DNA of 64,000 bases from Atrina japonica (GCA_030159075.1 BROG01000025.1:1101001-1165000); one strand, 5' to 3'; numbered from the stretch's first letter, positions 40,701 to 56,600 are shown. Made by a program: numbers and translations. Notes: generated by a model from the sequence alone, not told the origin.

Positions 40701-43700
40701 ACAACCTAACTAACAGACTGAACTCTGATGCATGTTAAGAGTGCCGAGTCATTTTCTTTTCGTCCACAGTTGGGATTGTGAAAAGGTATTCGTATTCAAT
40801 ATGAATTCTAGTTGCCATTGTATTTCGATAGTTATGAACAAAGGTGAAGGTCAAACTAAAAAAAAATTATGTCAGTCAACTATTGTCATCTCGTTCTATA
40901 ATCATTTGAATGTGACAATGTGAAACTCTAAATGATTTTCTCAAAATTGATCTAAACTCAACAGCTAAACCAAATTGTTGAAATTCTGAAGACATGCTGC
41001 TTAAATTTGTTTATTCAATTATTTAATTTTATTTCATTAATAAGACAAGATGAGTATGTTACAGATTACCCCAGGAGACAGAAAAAAATTCACATGTTTT
41101 GTTTACAGAAATAAAGAATTAAATAAAGTGATGGCCTCGAAAGTTTTTGAAAAATCTTTTATACTAACCTTGTGTTCCATAATCTTTAGATCCTTTCCGA
41201 GCACTTTTCAAAAGTGGGTCATCTTTTCTGGCTACAATGATTAGATTCAGCAAATGATGTGTTATTTTTTTTTCAATATAGGTGAAATATAGGCATTGTC
41301 TCATGAAATACAATGCAAATGTTATATATCAACATTTGAATAAATATCATACATAAGGTACAAATAATTTAATTATGATTGTCAATAGCACCACTTATTT
41401 CCAATTACTTATTTTTGCTTGAATTTATCACCTAACTTACAAAAAGTCTGTGATATTTTATTTGGTGTTTTTTTTTTTACTTTAAATAAACTTATAAAGT
41501 AGATCTACATGTACATATATTTGATTTTTAGTCTTTTAATTTATTGTATCAACACTAGCGTAATCTATACTATGCTGACAGACTTTGCAAAATTAAACAT
41601 CACCATATTCATAAATATTCCATGGAAACTATCAACCCGTGCTGATGTATTTTTTAAATGGGAGGAAATCTCCTCCTTTTACATACATGTGTTCTCAGCC
41701 ATCGTAGCTTGCTGTCAAAAACGTCAAGGTGTGACCACGTGTTTGTGTTGGTAACAAAAACCGACTGTCAATCGAACGGTATGTTGTAAAAAGTTAAAAT
41801 GGATTGTACATTGTGAAATTTTACTATAAATTATAAAAATTGGTATATATATTCAGAAATAGAAATAATATTATGAAAACCTAATTCAAGATATAAAATT
41901 AAAGCTATTTTTGTTTAAGAAGACACCAGATCGGCAGATGTCAGTCAGTACTGATATTACGACAATGGAAATGATTGCCCTATCTTTCGATATGTAAATG
42001 TAGGCTAATAGATCTACGGAATAAAATAGTAATTGATGTAAAATTATGTGATGAAATATTTTTAAAAAACAAAGATTTGAAGTTTATAACATGCAGAAAT
42101 AGCACACTAGTTCACAATTAAATAAATTCCTCTCATGTTGGAATTTTTAAAGATTTTCCAAAAACGCAAATTCCGTTTCAGATTGCCGATTCCGCGATTC
42201 TGTCCTTGATTCCGTAATCGCGGAAAATCACTGACCCTGATGACATCATGCATTATACTGTATACCTGGAGATTTTCATTCCTTTTTATTCCTGTATAAA
42301 CTTCACATTCTGTCTAAATCCAACTATGTTATGATGATAAACAAAAAATTATTTTTACCTGCAGAAAATCGTTTATCGCTCAGCCATATCATAACGATGC
42401 CATCATAACCTTGTTGTTTTGAGACATCTCCGAGTCCAGCACATAATTGCATATTCCCAATGTTTACACTTAGTTCTAATGGATTACTAGCAACTAAAAG
42501 ACAAATGAAATCTAGTCAAGTGATAAAAACAACAGTAACATGAACATGGCAAATACTGTGTATATTGCCATATAACAAATATTGTGATGTGTTTACATTG
42601 GCGAAAGTGTTTAGTAAAGCATTTACACAGGTGAATGTATTTGTGATGTGTTTACATTGGCGAAAGTGTTTAGTAAAGCATTTACACAGGTGAATGTATT
42701 TGTGATGTGTTTACATTGGCGAATGTGTTTAGTAAAGCATTTACACAGGTGAATGTATTTGTGATGTGTTTACATTGGCGAATGTGTTTAGTAAAGCATT
42801 TACACAGGTGAATGTATTTCTAATGTGTTTACATTGGCGAATGTGTTTAGTAAAGCATTTACACAGGTGAATGTATTTCTAATGTGTTTACATTGGCGAA
42901 AGTGTTTAGTAAAGCATTTACACAGGTGAATGTATTTCTAATGTGTTTACATTGGCGAAAGTGTTTAGTAAAGCATTTACACAGGTGAATGTATTTCTAA
43001 TGTGTTTACATTGGCGAAAGTGTTTAGTAAAGCATTTACACAGGTGAATGTATTTCTAATGTGTTTACATTGGCGAAAGTGTTTAGTAAAGCATTTACAC
43101 AGGTGAATGTATTTGTGATGTGTTTACATTGGGAACATTTACATTTCCAGCAGCGGTCTCCCATAGACTCAGTGTTAATCTAGACAGCCCTCATATCAGC
43201 TGTAAATGAAGTTCATCATATGCTGTCAAACTATGAAGTAGCTCCGTTCATAACAGGATATACCAAGATATTTCATTCAGAAACACTCTATACTTTACTT
43301 TTATACATTGAACTTTGCTGTTCCATCATAACGAGACAGATCACTTATATGGTGGGGTATTTGATTCCATGATTTTGTTTTGAAATTTGAAAGCTACTGA
43401 TATGTAAATATAACAAATGATCGCTTGTAAGAGTGCATTTAATGTCAGTATGGATGCCGTTTTGGTGATAAATACAATGGCGCCCATTATAGTACATGTC
43501 TTTGGAGATGTGCTTACAGTGGTAAATGTGTTTGCTAAACTGTTTACATTGGTAAATGTGTTTGGTAATATGTTTACTAAGTAACTGTGTTTGATAATAT
43601 GTTTACATTGGTAAATGTGTTTGGTAATATGTTTTACAGTGGTAACTGTGATTGGTAATATGTTTACATTGTTTGGTAATATGTTTACAGTGGTAAATGT

Positions 43701-46700
43701 GTTTGGTAATATGTTTACAGTGGTAACTGTGTTTGGTAATATGTTTACATTGGTAAATGTGTTTGGTAATATGTTTTACAGTGGTAACTGTGTTTGGTAA
43801 TATGTTTTACAGTGGTGACTGTGTTTGGTAAATGTTTTTGGTAATAATGTTTTACTGTGGGTAAATATGTTTGGTAAACTATGTTTGGTACAGTGGTACA
43901 AAATGTGTTTGGTAATATGTTTACAGTGGTAACTGTAACTGTGTTTTACAGTGGTAACTGTGTTTGGTTGTTCTACAGTGGTAACTGTGATTGGTAATAT
44001 GGGTAATGTGTTTGGTAATATGTTTTACACAGTGGTAGTGTTTGGTAATATGTGTTGGTGACTGTGTTTGGTAATATGTTTACAGTGTAAATGTGTTTGG
44101 TAATGTGTTTGGTAACTGTGATTGGTAATATGTTTACAGTGGTAAATGTGTTTGGTAATATGTTTACAGTGGTAACTGTGTTTGGTAATATGTTTACAGT
44201 GTAATGTGTTTGGTACAGTGGTAAATGTGTTTGGTAATGTGTTTACATTGGTAACTGTGTTTAATATGGTGGTAAATGTGTTTGTAATTTTTACATTGGT
44301 AACTGTGTTTGGTAATATGTTTACATTGGTAAATGTGTTTGGTAATGTGTGTAACTTTTGGTAATGTGTTTTACATTGTGTGTTTGGTAAATGTGATTGG
44401 TAAATGTGTTTGGTAATATGTTTACAGTGGTAAATGTGTTTGGTAATATGTTTACAGTGGTAAATGTGTTTGGTAATATGTTTACAGTGGTAAATGTGTT
44501 TGGTAATATGTTTACAGTGGTAACTGTGTTTGGTAATGTGTTTACAGTGGTAACTGTGTTTGGTAATATGTTTACAGTGGTAAATGTGTTTGGTAATATG
44601 TTTACAGTGGTAAATGTGTTTGGTTGGTATATGTGGTAAATGTGTTTGGTAATGGTAACAGTGGTGTTGTTTGGTAATATGTTTACAGTGGTGGTAAAAT
44701 ATGTTTGGTGGTAATGTGTTTGGTAATGTGTTTACATTGATAACTGTGTTTGGTAATGTGTTTACATTGGTAACTGTGTTTTAATATGTTTGGTAACTGT
44801 GTTTGGTAATATGGTTACATTGGTTAACATGTTTGGTAATGTGTTTACAGTGGTAAATGTGTTTGGTAATTTGGTAAATGTGTTTGTTTGTTTACAGTGG
44901 TAAATGTGTTTGGTAATATGTTTACAGTGGTTGTGTAATGGTAATGTTTTACAGTGGTAACTGTGTTTGGTAATATGTTTACATTGGTAAATGTGTTTGG
45001 TAATGTGTTTACAGTGGTAAATGTGTTTGGTAATATGTTTACAGTGGTAACTGTGGTAAATGTTTACATTGGTAATATGTGTTTGGTACAGTGGGTAACT
45101 GTGTTTGGTAATATGTTTTACAGTGGTAACTGTGTTTGGTAATATGTTTACATTGGTAAATGTGTTTGGTAATGTGTTTACAGTGGTAAATGTGTTTGGT
45201 AATATGTTTTACAGTGGTAACTGTGTTTGGTAATATGTTTTACAGTGGTAACTGTGTTTGGTAATATGTTTACAGTGGTAAATGTGTTTGGTAATATGTT
45301 TTACAGTGGTAACTGTGTTTGGTAATATGTTTTACAGTGGTAACTGTGTTTGGTAATATGTTTACAGTGGTAAATGTGTTTGGTAATGTGTTTACATTGG
45401 TAACTGTGTTTGGTAATATGTTTTACATTGGTAACTGTGTTTGGTAATATGTTTACATTGGTAAATGTGTTTGGTAATATGTTTTACAGTGGTAACTGTG
45501 TTTGGTAATATGTTTACAGTGGTAAATGTGTTTGGTAATATGTTTACAGTGGTAACTGTGTTTGGTAATATGTTTACAGTGGTAAATGTGTTTGGTAATA
45601 TGTTTACAGTGGTAACTGTGTTTGGTAATATGTTTACAGTGGTAAATGTGTTTGGTAATATGTTTACAGTGTGTTTGGTAAATGTGGTAACTTGTTTGGT
45701 AATATGTTTACAGTGGTAAATGTGTTTGGTAACTATGTTTGGTAATATAATTGTAACTGTGTTTGGTAATATGTTTTATATTGGTAAATGTGTTTGGTAA
45801 TGTGTTTACAGTGGTAAAATGTGTTTGGTAATATGTTTTACACTGTGTTTAGTAATATGTAACAGTGGTGTGTTTGGTAATATGTTTACAGTGGTAAATG
45901 TGTTTGGTAATATGTTTTACAGTGGTTGTGTTTGGTAATATGTTTTTTACAGTGGTAACTGTGTTTGGTAATATGTTTAAGTGGTAAATGTGTTTGGTAA
46001 TATGTTTTACAGTGTGTAACTGTGTTTGGTAATATGTTTACAGTTACATGTGTTTGGTAATATTGTTTACAGTAATATGTTTTTACAGTGGTAACTTTGT
46101 AATATGTTTTACAGTGGTAACTGTGTTATGTGGTAAATTACATGTTTTACAGTGGTAACTGTGGTAAAGTGTGTTTGGTAATATGACATTGCCTGTTTTG
46201 GTAATATGTTTACAGTGGTAACTGTGTTGGTAAGTGGTAAATGTGTGATGGTATGTTTACAGTATGTTTACATGTTGGCAAATTTCACAGTAAATGTGTT
46301 TGGTAATATATGTTTATGTTTACAGTGGTAAATGTGTAAATATGTTTACAGTGTAAATTGTTTGGTGACTAAGTAACTGTGTTTTAATGTGTTTGGGTAA
46401 CTAAATTGGTAAACAGTGGTAAATGTGTTTGGCCTTTACTGTGTTTGGTAATATGTCAGTGGTAAATGTGTTTGGTAATATCAGAAATCCGGATCGTGAT
46501 TGGTCGTGTTTGGTTATATGTTTACATTGGCCGGCAGCAGTGGTAGGTTTTGGTTTCTTTACATTGTCTTGATGGTAATATGTTTACATTGTAAAATTTC
46601 ATAGAGGTTATGTATTGGTAAATGTTTTGACAGTTTACACTGGTGGAGTCAGCTAATTAAAGAACCCGACTCACTGAGGTCAATGCCGCCGTAAGTTGGT

Positions 46701-49662
46701 TTCCTTTCAGATGAGACAGTATAGGTCTTGTATCAGCCAAATTAAAGAACCCCTCACTTCAATGAAGTGCCGAGCATCGCCATTTGGTGACCTTCTCGGC
46801 ATATGAGACATGAATATGATTCTTGACTTGAGTGGGACATTAAACAACAATAAACAAACAAACAAACAAATCTAACACTAAGTATAGCACAAAAACAATT
46901 ATGATTTAATCTTACATACAAGGCATTAATCAATAACTGTCATATGGTCAAAACAAACAAATTACTACAATGAACATCAAGACAACAATGTATCGACGCG
47001 TCTGTCCGATGGAAAACAATGACAGTTTCCACAAATTTGAGTATATCTACAATAAGTATTTACCTGTAGATGGAGACTTTGGCTGCTCCACCTGGCTATG
47101 TACAGGAGGTTTAGCTGACCTTTTATATTTCTTTTCGTGACTTCTCAGTTTATCTTCAAATATCTGAAATATTTCTTTACAAATATTCAAAATGTTTGTT
47201 ACAGGTGTAACTTGAATTTGCTAGTAGCTTTTATTTCTATTGGTGAACTTCAAAAGAAAAAACATGACATGTTTGCTGAAAGTCTTCCTTGATTTTGTTC
47301 ATACCTTTAATTTCTGTTTACAAATTTCAAATATAAACCAAAAAATGTCATGTTCGCTCTAAGTTTTCCTTGATTTTGTTGGTAGCTTTAATTACTATGG
47401 AAAAAATTTAAATGTAAACAAAATGATATTATGTGTGCAATCAGTTTACCTTGAGATTGTTTGTGTCTTTTTGATATATGATCACTTTCACTGTTTCTAG
47501 TGTGGTTCTTGGATGTTTGTCTCCAAATTTTTGTATAGTTTCCATCATTTCATCTGCCACTTTGAGTGGTGGGAAGGATAGGTTTCCTGTGCCCAGTGCT
47601 GGGAAAGCCACTGTCTTAAACTTCTTCAAGTTTGCTTTGGTTAAGCATTCCCAAACAAATTTGGACAAAACCTAGGATAAAATTCAGAAAGTTATATATG
47701 TATACAACAATGTCTCAGACAAATTTGTCAATAAAGTTTGTATGAATCAGATGACAAGGTATATTAACTTATTCTGAATTGTGAAAAATGATAATAATTT
47801 GATTTTATTTTGATATTTGTTTTATGGCACACTCAAATATGTTTCAGCTATCTGGTGGCAGCCAATTTTTAATGGTGGAGGTTATACCCAGTAAGAGAGC
47901 ACCTGCCTTCCGTAAGTAAACTGGCAAACTTTCTCACAAATATCAGCTGAGGTACCAGCAGGGCTCTAACCTGTGCTGACCAGGAGTGAGAGACTTCATG
48001 GTTCAAAGCATGATGCTCTAACCAGTCAGCTACAACTCTGAGAGTAACATTAGTAAATCAATAAAAATACATTGAATGTTACTTCAGCTCTTATACTTCA
48101 AGTTCAAGGGTGTAGCTATCTTGTTAAAAAATAAGTTTGAAAAAAAGTCCTCAAGAAAAAAATTACCCTTATTTCTATTTATGGACCAAACACTGATACT
48201 TCATTTTTTAAAATAAAATTTCTGAGACTGTAGAAGAATTTAATAATGAATACAAAAGGACCAAAGGGCCTTAAGTCGCTCACCTGGCAAAATTGGTTAA
48301 CATTGCAGAAAACGTAAAAAAATATGTAAAAGATAAAATGGCTAATAAACATGAAAAACAGTAGGCTAATTGTGCCTTAGTAATCACCTGAGTTAAATGT
48401 ATTTTACTGACAATATAATGAAAAGCAACCAAAAGCATGAAAATTTCATTGAAAAGGAAAGTTAACTAGCATAAGGGTGGACTTGCCTTTTTGAATTTTT
48501 AAGAGATCTTTCAAATAATGTGCAACAACAGTCGAAAACATGCAAAATCTATTTATAAGGGGAAATAACCTGTACAAGGATCGCCCTCACAATTTCTGCA
48601 CAATAAATGTTTTGTAGATCTTTGTGGTGATCACTGGATAATAGGATAAAATAGCCCAAAACATGACAAAATCCACTTAAAAGGGGAAATAACTCCCATA
48701 AGGGTCAACATAACACTTTTTAAAATTCCTCTGACATTTTTGTAGATCTTTGCATGCTGAACATAATTGCTTCTTTCTCTTTCTCTCTATCTATTACACT
48801 TTTCAAGAGAATTGGACAAAACTGTCAAAAACATGAGAAATCCATTAAAAGGGGAAATAACTCTCATAAGGGTCGACCTTACAATTTCGGCCCTGTTGAC
48901 ATTTTTGTAGATTTATGCAAGCCACTCATTTTAATTTAACAATTTTTTCTCTAGCTTAAGTAATTTTGGAGATACATGTATTAAATCAAAAATATCTTCT
49001 GACTCTTCGTTCTATATTCAGCTATGGCAGCTATGCTTGGTCCTAATCCCTATTCATCTTAGTATGAAAAAGGTGAAAATGTAAATGTATACAGTAAGTA
49101 TTTTGCACTTATACCTTCAGACATTGAACTTTTTCAGTGTTAGCAGAGAAATACTGTGGCCATGGTTGCAGTGCTCCGTGAAACACTGTCTTACAATCCA
49201 ATTGGAAGGGGGAAGATGAAACTACTTCTCCAAACTCTATACCTCCAGGATATAATTCCTTCACCTCTCTCTGCATTTCCGATCCAGCCATATTTGAGAT
49301 GGACAGCGAAACACCTCCTTGATTTAAGTCCAGATATTTAGAGGTTGTATTTACAATGACATCCACCTGTAATTAAGACTAGTTATTTAAAGTACATACA
49401 TACAATTTTATAATTACTTTGCATAATGTATACACATTTTGTATATTTTGTTTAATCATTCTGTAGTTCATATACAATGTATATATTTTGTATAATTACT
49501 GTAGCTCATATACAATGCATATATTTTGTATTATGTATACATGTATATATTATGTATGATATTCTTTACTTCATATACAATGTATATATGTACTATGTAT
49601 AATAATTTTGTAGAACATATACAATTTATTTATTTTGTTTATTTTTTGTAGTTCATATAAAT

Positions 49663-49731
<69 letters not shown>

Positions 49732-50616
49732 AACACATGGCAAAATCTGTATCAAAATCTGGGCCATAGACCCTCGGGCTGATATTGGGGTCTCGGGTTG
49801 ATATGGCATGCGATACAGATTTTGTCATGTTTTGTTGTTTTTATCATATATTTAAAACTCTACTGGTAAATAGACAAATAATATAATATCAATGATAAAA
49901 AATATCTTTAACTGTTTTGGTTCAATTTGCTGTGTTTGATCGCGACTTGTGTCTGTCATTGGAAATTCCTACAGTACAGTATAGGCCTATGTGGGTAGAT
50001 CTCGGTAAAATTACGGAATACACAAACTGTTTACACAACATAAAAATTAGCATTCCTCAAGGTTTTTTGCTGAAATAATTTGTCTTTTAGAGTAAATATT
50101 TTCTTAGGATATATTCATATAATCTTAGGGCCCTACAGAAACTTTAAAAAGAACATTCCAGAAACCCTATTGTGAGACTGTTCACGGCAGAACATGGCAG
50201 AACATTGTGTTGGAGGGAATAGTCTACGGTACTTAGTACTCTGTGTACAGTCGAATCTAGATCTAAAAATATGAAATGCACAACTTTGCGGTGTGTTGAA
50301 CCCACCTACGGAATATCATTACACTTGTATCAAACGATTCCTTCACATTTTCATTCAACAATGTTCACAATCAGGCCTAATATTTCACAGAATGTGCTTA
50401 ACCTGGCGTTTATGCAAGATGTAGGTTTTTGTCTGAAGCGGAAAACAATCGAGGTGTTCTGAATGATAAAAATACAAGAAGCTTTCTAAATGGGGTGCGA
50501 TAAAGGGTTACAGGGGTGTGATAAAGGGAGGACTGATACAGGGTATATGATAAAGGGCACGTGCTGGCTCCTGTATTAGAGATGAAAAAAACCCTGTATT
50601 TTGTAGTAAGTATATG

Positions 50617-50694
<78 letters not shown>

Positions 50695-53600
50695 GTACTT
50701 TTGTGGTTACCGGTATAACGTATACTGTAATATTTATTTTAAAATCTGCACAAGTTTTGTGTATTTGTATCTTAAAATCCTAAAAAAAAAAAAAAATAGA
50801 TGAGCTTGGGTATTGACTAAGTTTGGTGAATTCAGGCCCTGACCAAAAGAGAAAAACAGTAGAGTGGAATGTGTCCTTTCCACCACTGAAAGTCATATAA
50901 AAGGAAAGTTTTGTAGTAGTTCACATTATCTACAAAAATACATTCCTACCAAAAGGAAAAGCAAGATGTGTTTGTGAAACACAAATGACCCCCGGGCCCA
51001 ACAAATTTCTATGCTGGCCAAAATAAAAAAAAATTACCCTCCACCCACAGGGCATGTGATGTCAGTGAAGTGTACCCCAAGGGGCATGTGATATCAGTGA
51101 AGTGTACCCCCAGGGGCAAGTGATGTCAGTGAACTGTAAGTATCCCCTAGATGAACTTACAGTCAAAGTTTTGTTACAGTATCACACTCCAAACTTTAAA
51201 TATTGCAATGTTCTACATTTTTACCCCACCCACCACCAGGGGGCATTTGATGTCAGTGAGGTGTGAGCAAACACTTAAATGAACCTACAGTCTAAGTTTG
51301 GTTACTGTATCACAATCCAAACTTGAAATATTACAGTTTATATGTAAGTGGGACGGAATTACAGATAGACAGACAGATGGACGATCCAAACACTATATGC
51401 CCCCAGCAGACCTTTCAGGTGGGGGGGGGGCATAAAAAGTTGTCATATTGGAAAGCCAAAATCTCTTTCAGCCTGCAAAATACATTAGATTTGTTTATGT
51501 GATGTAGAGTGCCATTTACTGCTATCAAGAAGTGCGGCAAACAAAACAAAAACACCCGAGCCTTATCAGAGAAAAACCTTGAAAGAAAACGCAGCAAACA
51601 GCAGCACCTGAAAGGACACAAGATGATGACCCTTGGGAGAGCTTTGAGGTCTTCACTGGAAATGAAATTAGACGAGAAATTGGCAACCATCATTCTCAAT
51701 CACAGGTAAGTGCATACACAAAATTGATATTTTCACCTGGTCATCAACTTTGTGGATAGGAAATCTTAAATTATCCAGACAGAATACAATTCATATAAAT
51801 TTTTGATTAATTCATCACAACACATGCATGTCCTGCTCAAAAAAGGTTTAGTCGAAGCATTATAGCAACAAACATTGTTAGCAGATCTATGTAGTCATTG
51901 TATTTATTTTTCTTTACCTTCTGTTTTGCTATCTCTCCCTTCTCGACAATTATTTTGATACCAGAACTGGTCGTTGTTCCCTTGGCTAGAACAAAGAAAT
52001 TCATAGATATGAAATACCTGACATCAACATGTTTGTTGCACCAAACTTGCAGATGTTCTCATTTTTATATACATAAAGTTAAACATTTCATACAGTCATT
52101 ACAGTGGCATTTAAACATGGAGTAATCAAAGATTACAAAGCTCATCTCACATCGATAAATATATACTTGACATATTTTACATTACAATATATGTCCTGCT
52201 GTTGTTAGAACTTTACTTTTCAAAAAAAGAAAAAAAAACAAAACAGAACACTGTTTGTTTGCTTTCAATACTTCACATTTTGTAAGAAACATTGTGACAC
52301 ACACACCACTTGGCAATATATGTATATACCAGAAAATGGCAATTTAAACACAAACTACATTGTATGATATAAAAACCTACCAACCTGTCTGAATTCACAA
52401 AGATGTTTATTTGTTAAACCATTTGAAAGTTAATCACTTTCGGCACGAAAGTGATACACAATAAGCAACCAAGATACATACTTACCTGTATTATTTTTCT
52501 GTAATGTTTCCGAAGCAGTGCCCTTATCTGATACCAAAGTCTCTTGCACAATGTTAGAAATACTCCGACATATTTCTGGATCTGGATCACAAAAAACTAC
52601 AGTCTTCAAGTGGACATTGGCTTGAGAAAATGAATTCAGTGCCATTAATACAGCATTTGTTAGGTTTTCAAATGGCAAGCTTTGAAATTTCTGAATGGGA
52701 AAGCAGACGGAGGTCACACTGAACCTCTGGAGGTCATTAAACAATTCAACCAAAAAGTCCACAAAACGGCATCGTTCATCTGGTTTATCCCAATCTGGGA
52801 CTATCACCTTCACACAATTTTTCCTATGGTTTTCACAATACACTATTCTGTTTTGCCCTACAGAATATAAAAATAAAATTTTTAAAGTACTGTGAAACAG
52901 GATATATTTGTTGAGAAACACCATGGTCTCAGACCTTTTTCTCTACTTCCGAATGCAAAATACAAATAATTGAAAAAAAATTCAAATTTGGATAACAAAC
53001 TTAAACCGTAATAAAAGATCAATGTGTCGGGAAATGCATTTAAAATAAGATTCTAGTTCATTTAAATTTCCATATGTGCAAACCACTTTTCCTAATTTGA
53101 CAAAAATTCACATCTAAATTACTAGTTGTGTTGTTACTGGCATTTCTCAAATTTGGCCGAAGATGGGCTGGCCCTAAGAACTAAGCTGGTAATGTAAATT
53201 GTAAAGTTCCATAGCTCTGAGTTATATTGCCTAATCTTGGCCAAAATGGAACTCATCTCAAATCTTATTATTTACCATAAACTTTTAATATTTTTCAACA
53301 ACTAATGATCAAGTCCATGGAACTTATATAAATGTCTCGTTGATTCTGATGACATGTTGGCATGAGTGGGTGCTTACTATGGAGAAAACTATGATTACCA
53401 GGAGAAAACCTGGAGGCTTATTTCTGCCTCATTTGTCTCTTAATTGTTTTGTTTTTCTCTTGTTGATGTGATTTGGCACATATTATAATTTCAGGTCAAG
53501 TTTGTTATCAAGTCAGGAGGACTGCAGTTTTCAAAGTCCTCTATTCCCCATTGACGATAACACTCTAAGCTTTGAGATTATTTTTCAGAAGACCTCTATA

Positions 53601-56600
53601 TGTATCTACATACACTGTACTCTACATATAAGCGTATAAAACATTGACTCTTGTTGATGATTTAATATTTATTTGAGTTTGTTATCAAGAACTAGTTTTC
53701 AAAGTCTCTATTCCCCATTGACGATATGACAAGCTTTAGGATTATTTTTGAAGACCTCTATGTATCTACATACATGTAAATATATATAAAACATTTAAGA
53801 ACTAGTTCAATCTTAACTTTTAATTAGACACAACAAGTTTAGGTTTGAAATTACAAGTGTAAATATTACATAAGATTTTAATTTGCCCGTTTGGACAAGT
53901 GCACAGGAAATGTCCAATGTGATTTTTACCTGGACACGGTCAACTGTTATTGTCAAGCCCAGTAATCAAAAAACTGATACCCAACTGAAATATGATTGTA
54001 TTTTTCGGGTACATTCTAATTAGAATCAGAGGAACATAGCATAAATCCTGCAACAAGATTCCACAAATAATGAATATCTTTTCTGAAGCTTGATTCAATT
54101 TCTTTTTGCAAATAAACAGAATGCTAACTAATGATTATTTGTATTAAATAAACTTTTTAAAAGTGAGACAAAAGAATTCCATCTCTATAGCAACTAACCA
54201 TATACTGTAGTTTCAAGGGCATCAGTTGGCTGCACACACACTTCAGTGTCTATATTGGTGGTCTTCTGACAGATCACATTGATACCTATACCATGTAGAG
54301 TGAAGCCTGGTGAATCTGTATCTACCATGTTTGTGACAGGTAATTCTGCATTTGGTGTACTTTCTGCTGTAACACCCTCTTGATGTACAGTGATGCAACA
54401 TTTGTGTCTCTGCTCCAAAACTTTAAGAACCTGAAAGTTATTCTGCTGAAAGATTCTGATTGCTTCATTTGACTTCAACACTTGTTGACTCATCTCGCTC
54501 TGTTCCATTAGGTTTAAAATGTAGTTTTTCACTGTGTCAAGATTTTTCTTGTCACCTTTCAAGAAAATATATCTAGGATCACATATAGAGGATACGGAGA
54601 GCTGGATGTCAAGATCTGATGACACCTCATCAATCTCTGCCTGAAACCAACGTGTGATGTACATGTACATTTCCTCTTTCATCTCTATCTTATCAGTAGT
54701 GTCTGTTTGATTTTTTGATGTCTTTAATTCTTCTTGTATACAGGTTGTAGTCATTGTTTTCTGTATACTGTAAAATTCCTGCTTTATGTATGGCAAGATA
54801 TCACTGGTGCAGACAAACATTACTCCGTCAAGATCTTTTGTGACCTCATAGATCTGCAGTTTTCCCTGGAATCTTTTGTGAAGGTCAGTTTTCCAATGAT
54901 ACCACTCAGAAGATGCCAGACATTCCTCACCCCCTGGTAATATTTGTGTACATTGTTGGACGGATCGTCGTATTATCTCAGCCACTCTGCCTGCATTATC
55001 GGCATTTCCTGCATGGATTACGATGGATTTAAGGCCCTTGAAGATATTCCAACAATGTGAGAACTTTACAGATGCAAGTATTTCTGAATCTATGTAATTT
55101 CTTGTTTCCTCCTTGCAGAGAAGTTCGATGACTACTGAATCAAACTTTTCAGAACGAACAATATATCCAGAAAGCCACTCATTGTTGTTAATAACTTTAA
55201 GTGCCGTGTTGACGTTCAAGGGGTTTCCTTTCAACCCAACTTTCATATTTTCTAGATCTAGTCTGACATCTACCTCATAATTATGTTTAATGACTTTTTC
55301 TCCATCAAAAGCTTTAAACAGTCTTGCCTGTTGCTCTGAAATTGCCAAAGAGAACCAGTTAGTACTAGAATCAGCCTCCCGTGTTACTGTTGTATCTACC
55401 CCATTGCAGCAAGGCTTCAAACTGCCCTCATTAGTGGTTTGAATTTTTGGCATTATGTCCTGCTCTTCCTCATCCAAATGATCTTCCGACTCATCATTGT
55501 TCTGATTAGCAGAGATTGTTGTTACTATTTCTACATTAATGGGGTTAGCAGCAGAAATCTGTTCACTTTCTTCTGTCTGAATTGTTGTCCCAGCTTCACT
55601 CGAGGAGTTCCAGATGATCTTTTCTAGAACCTCTGTCAGATTCTCTAAATCTGGTTCACTGTGTAGGTCTTTCTTTTCATCTCTAAATTGTTTCAAAACT
55701 GTTTTAATATTGCCTCTCAGCAGATCAACTGATAAGCCAGGAACATATTCTTTCTTTATGTCTCCTCTATCAGGAAAACTCCACACATCATTGGTGTATT
55801 TCTCCTTTTCTTTCTTTCTCTTCTCTGGAGTCTTTTCTGTATGACTAGAATTGCTTGTATCCTTAGCGACACTTGAGGTACTAGCTAATAGAGAGAATGA
55901 ATGAGTCAGAGAGTCTGCCACAGTAAATTTCTTCACACCTTTATCTTCTGGAGGTTGATCCTTTGTCTTGTCCATATATGAAGAATCTTCTTCATCCATC
56001 TTGTCATCAAACTGCATACGGTTTTGCCCCAGATTTGTTGTTAAACTGAACTCCATTTTCACACTTTGAAACAAGTCAGAGTAAATTTTAGTTCCTTCAC
56101 CAGACTGGTTCATAGCCTCAGCCTTCAGAAGATGTTCATGTATGGGTTTCATCAGTTCATCAATAGTATCCCTACTTTCTTCTGAACACTTGCTGTTAGT
56201 TCCAATGGAATCTATCAAGTCAATTTGAGACTTTGCTTGTACAGTTTCCTCCTCTAAGACATCTCCATTTCCCTGTGCAAAATGATTTTTGTTATCTACT
56301 GTCTTTCCACCTTCTATCACATCAACTTCTGTCTCATCTCTCTTCTTATCCACCATCTCATCTCGAACCGTTACTATCTCTTCTGATACACCGTCTGTTC
56401 CCCGCACCATTTGACTTTGATTATCTACTGTCTTATTGTCTATTATCTTATCACTCCCTGTCTTGCCACTATCTATCTCTTTATCCACTACCTCAAATTG
56501 ATCCTCAATTTCCTTTTCTTCCTCTGCCTCTACAAAAGAAAATGATCGACCAACAGGGGGGTAAATTTTGATAGGAACATTTTGGTCTCCCTCCATGTGT

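Noticed and set aside
43615..45719. Plus-strand ORFs reading VFGNMFTVV repeats
   Set aside because: Artefacts of the 30-bp satellite; the array changes frame often and has no start or termination context.
51509..51709. Plus-strand ORF ending at a good donor (CACAG|GTAAGT)
   Set aside because: No acceptor, partner exon or recognisable domain could be found; it lies in an intron of the minus-strand gene and overlaps a repeat-rich area.
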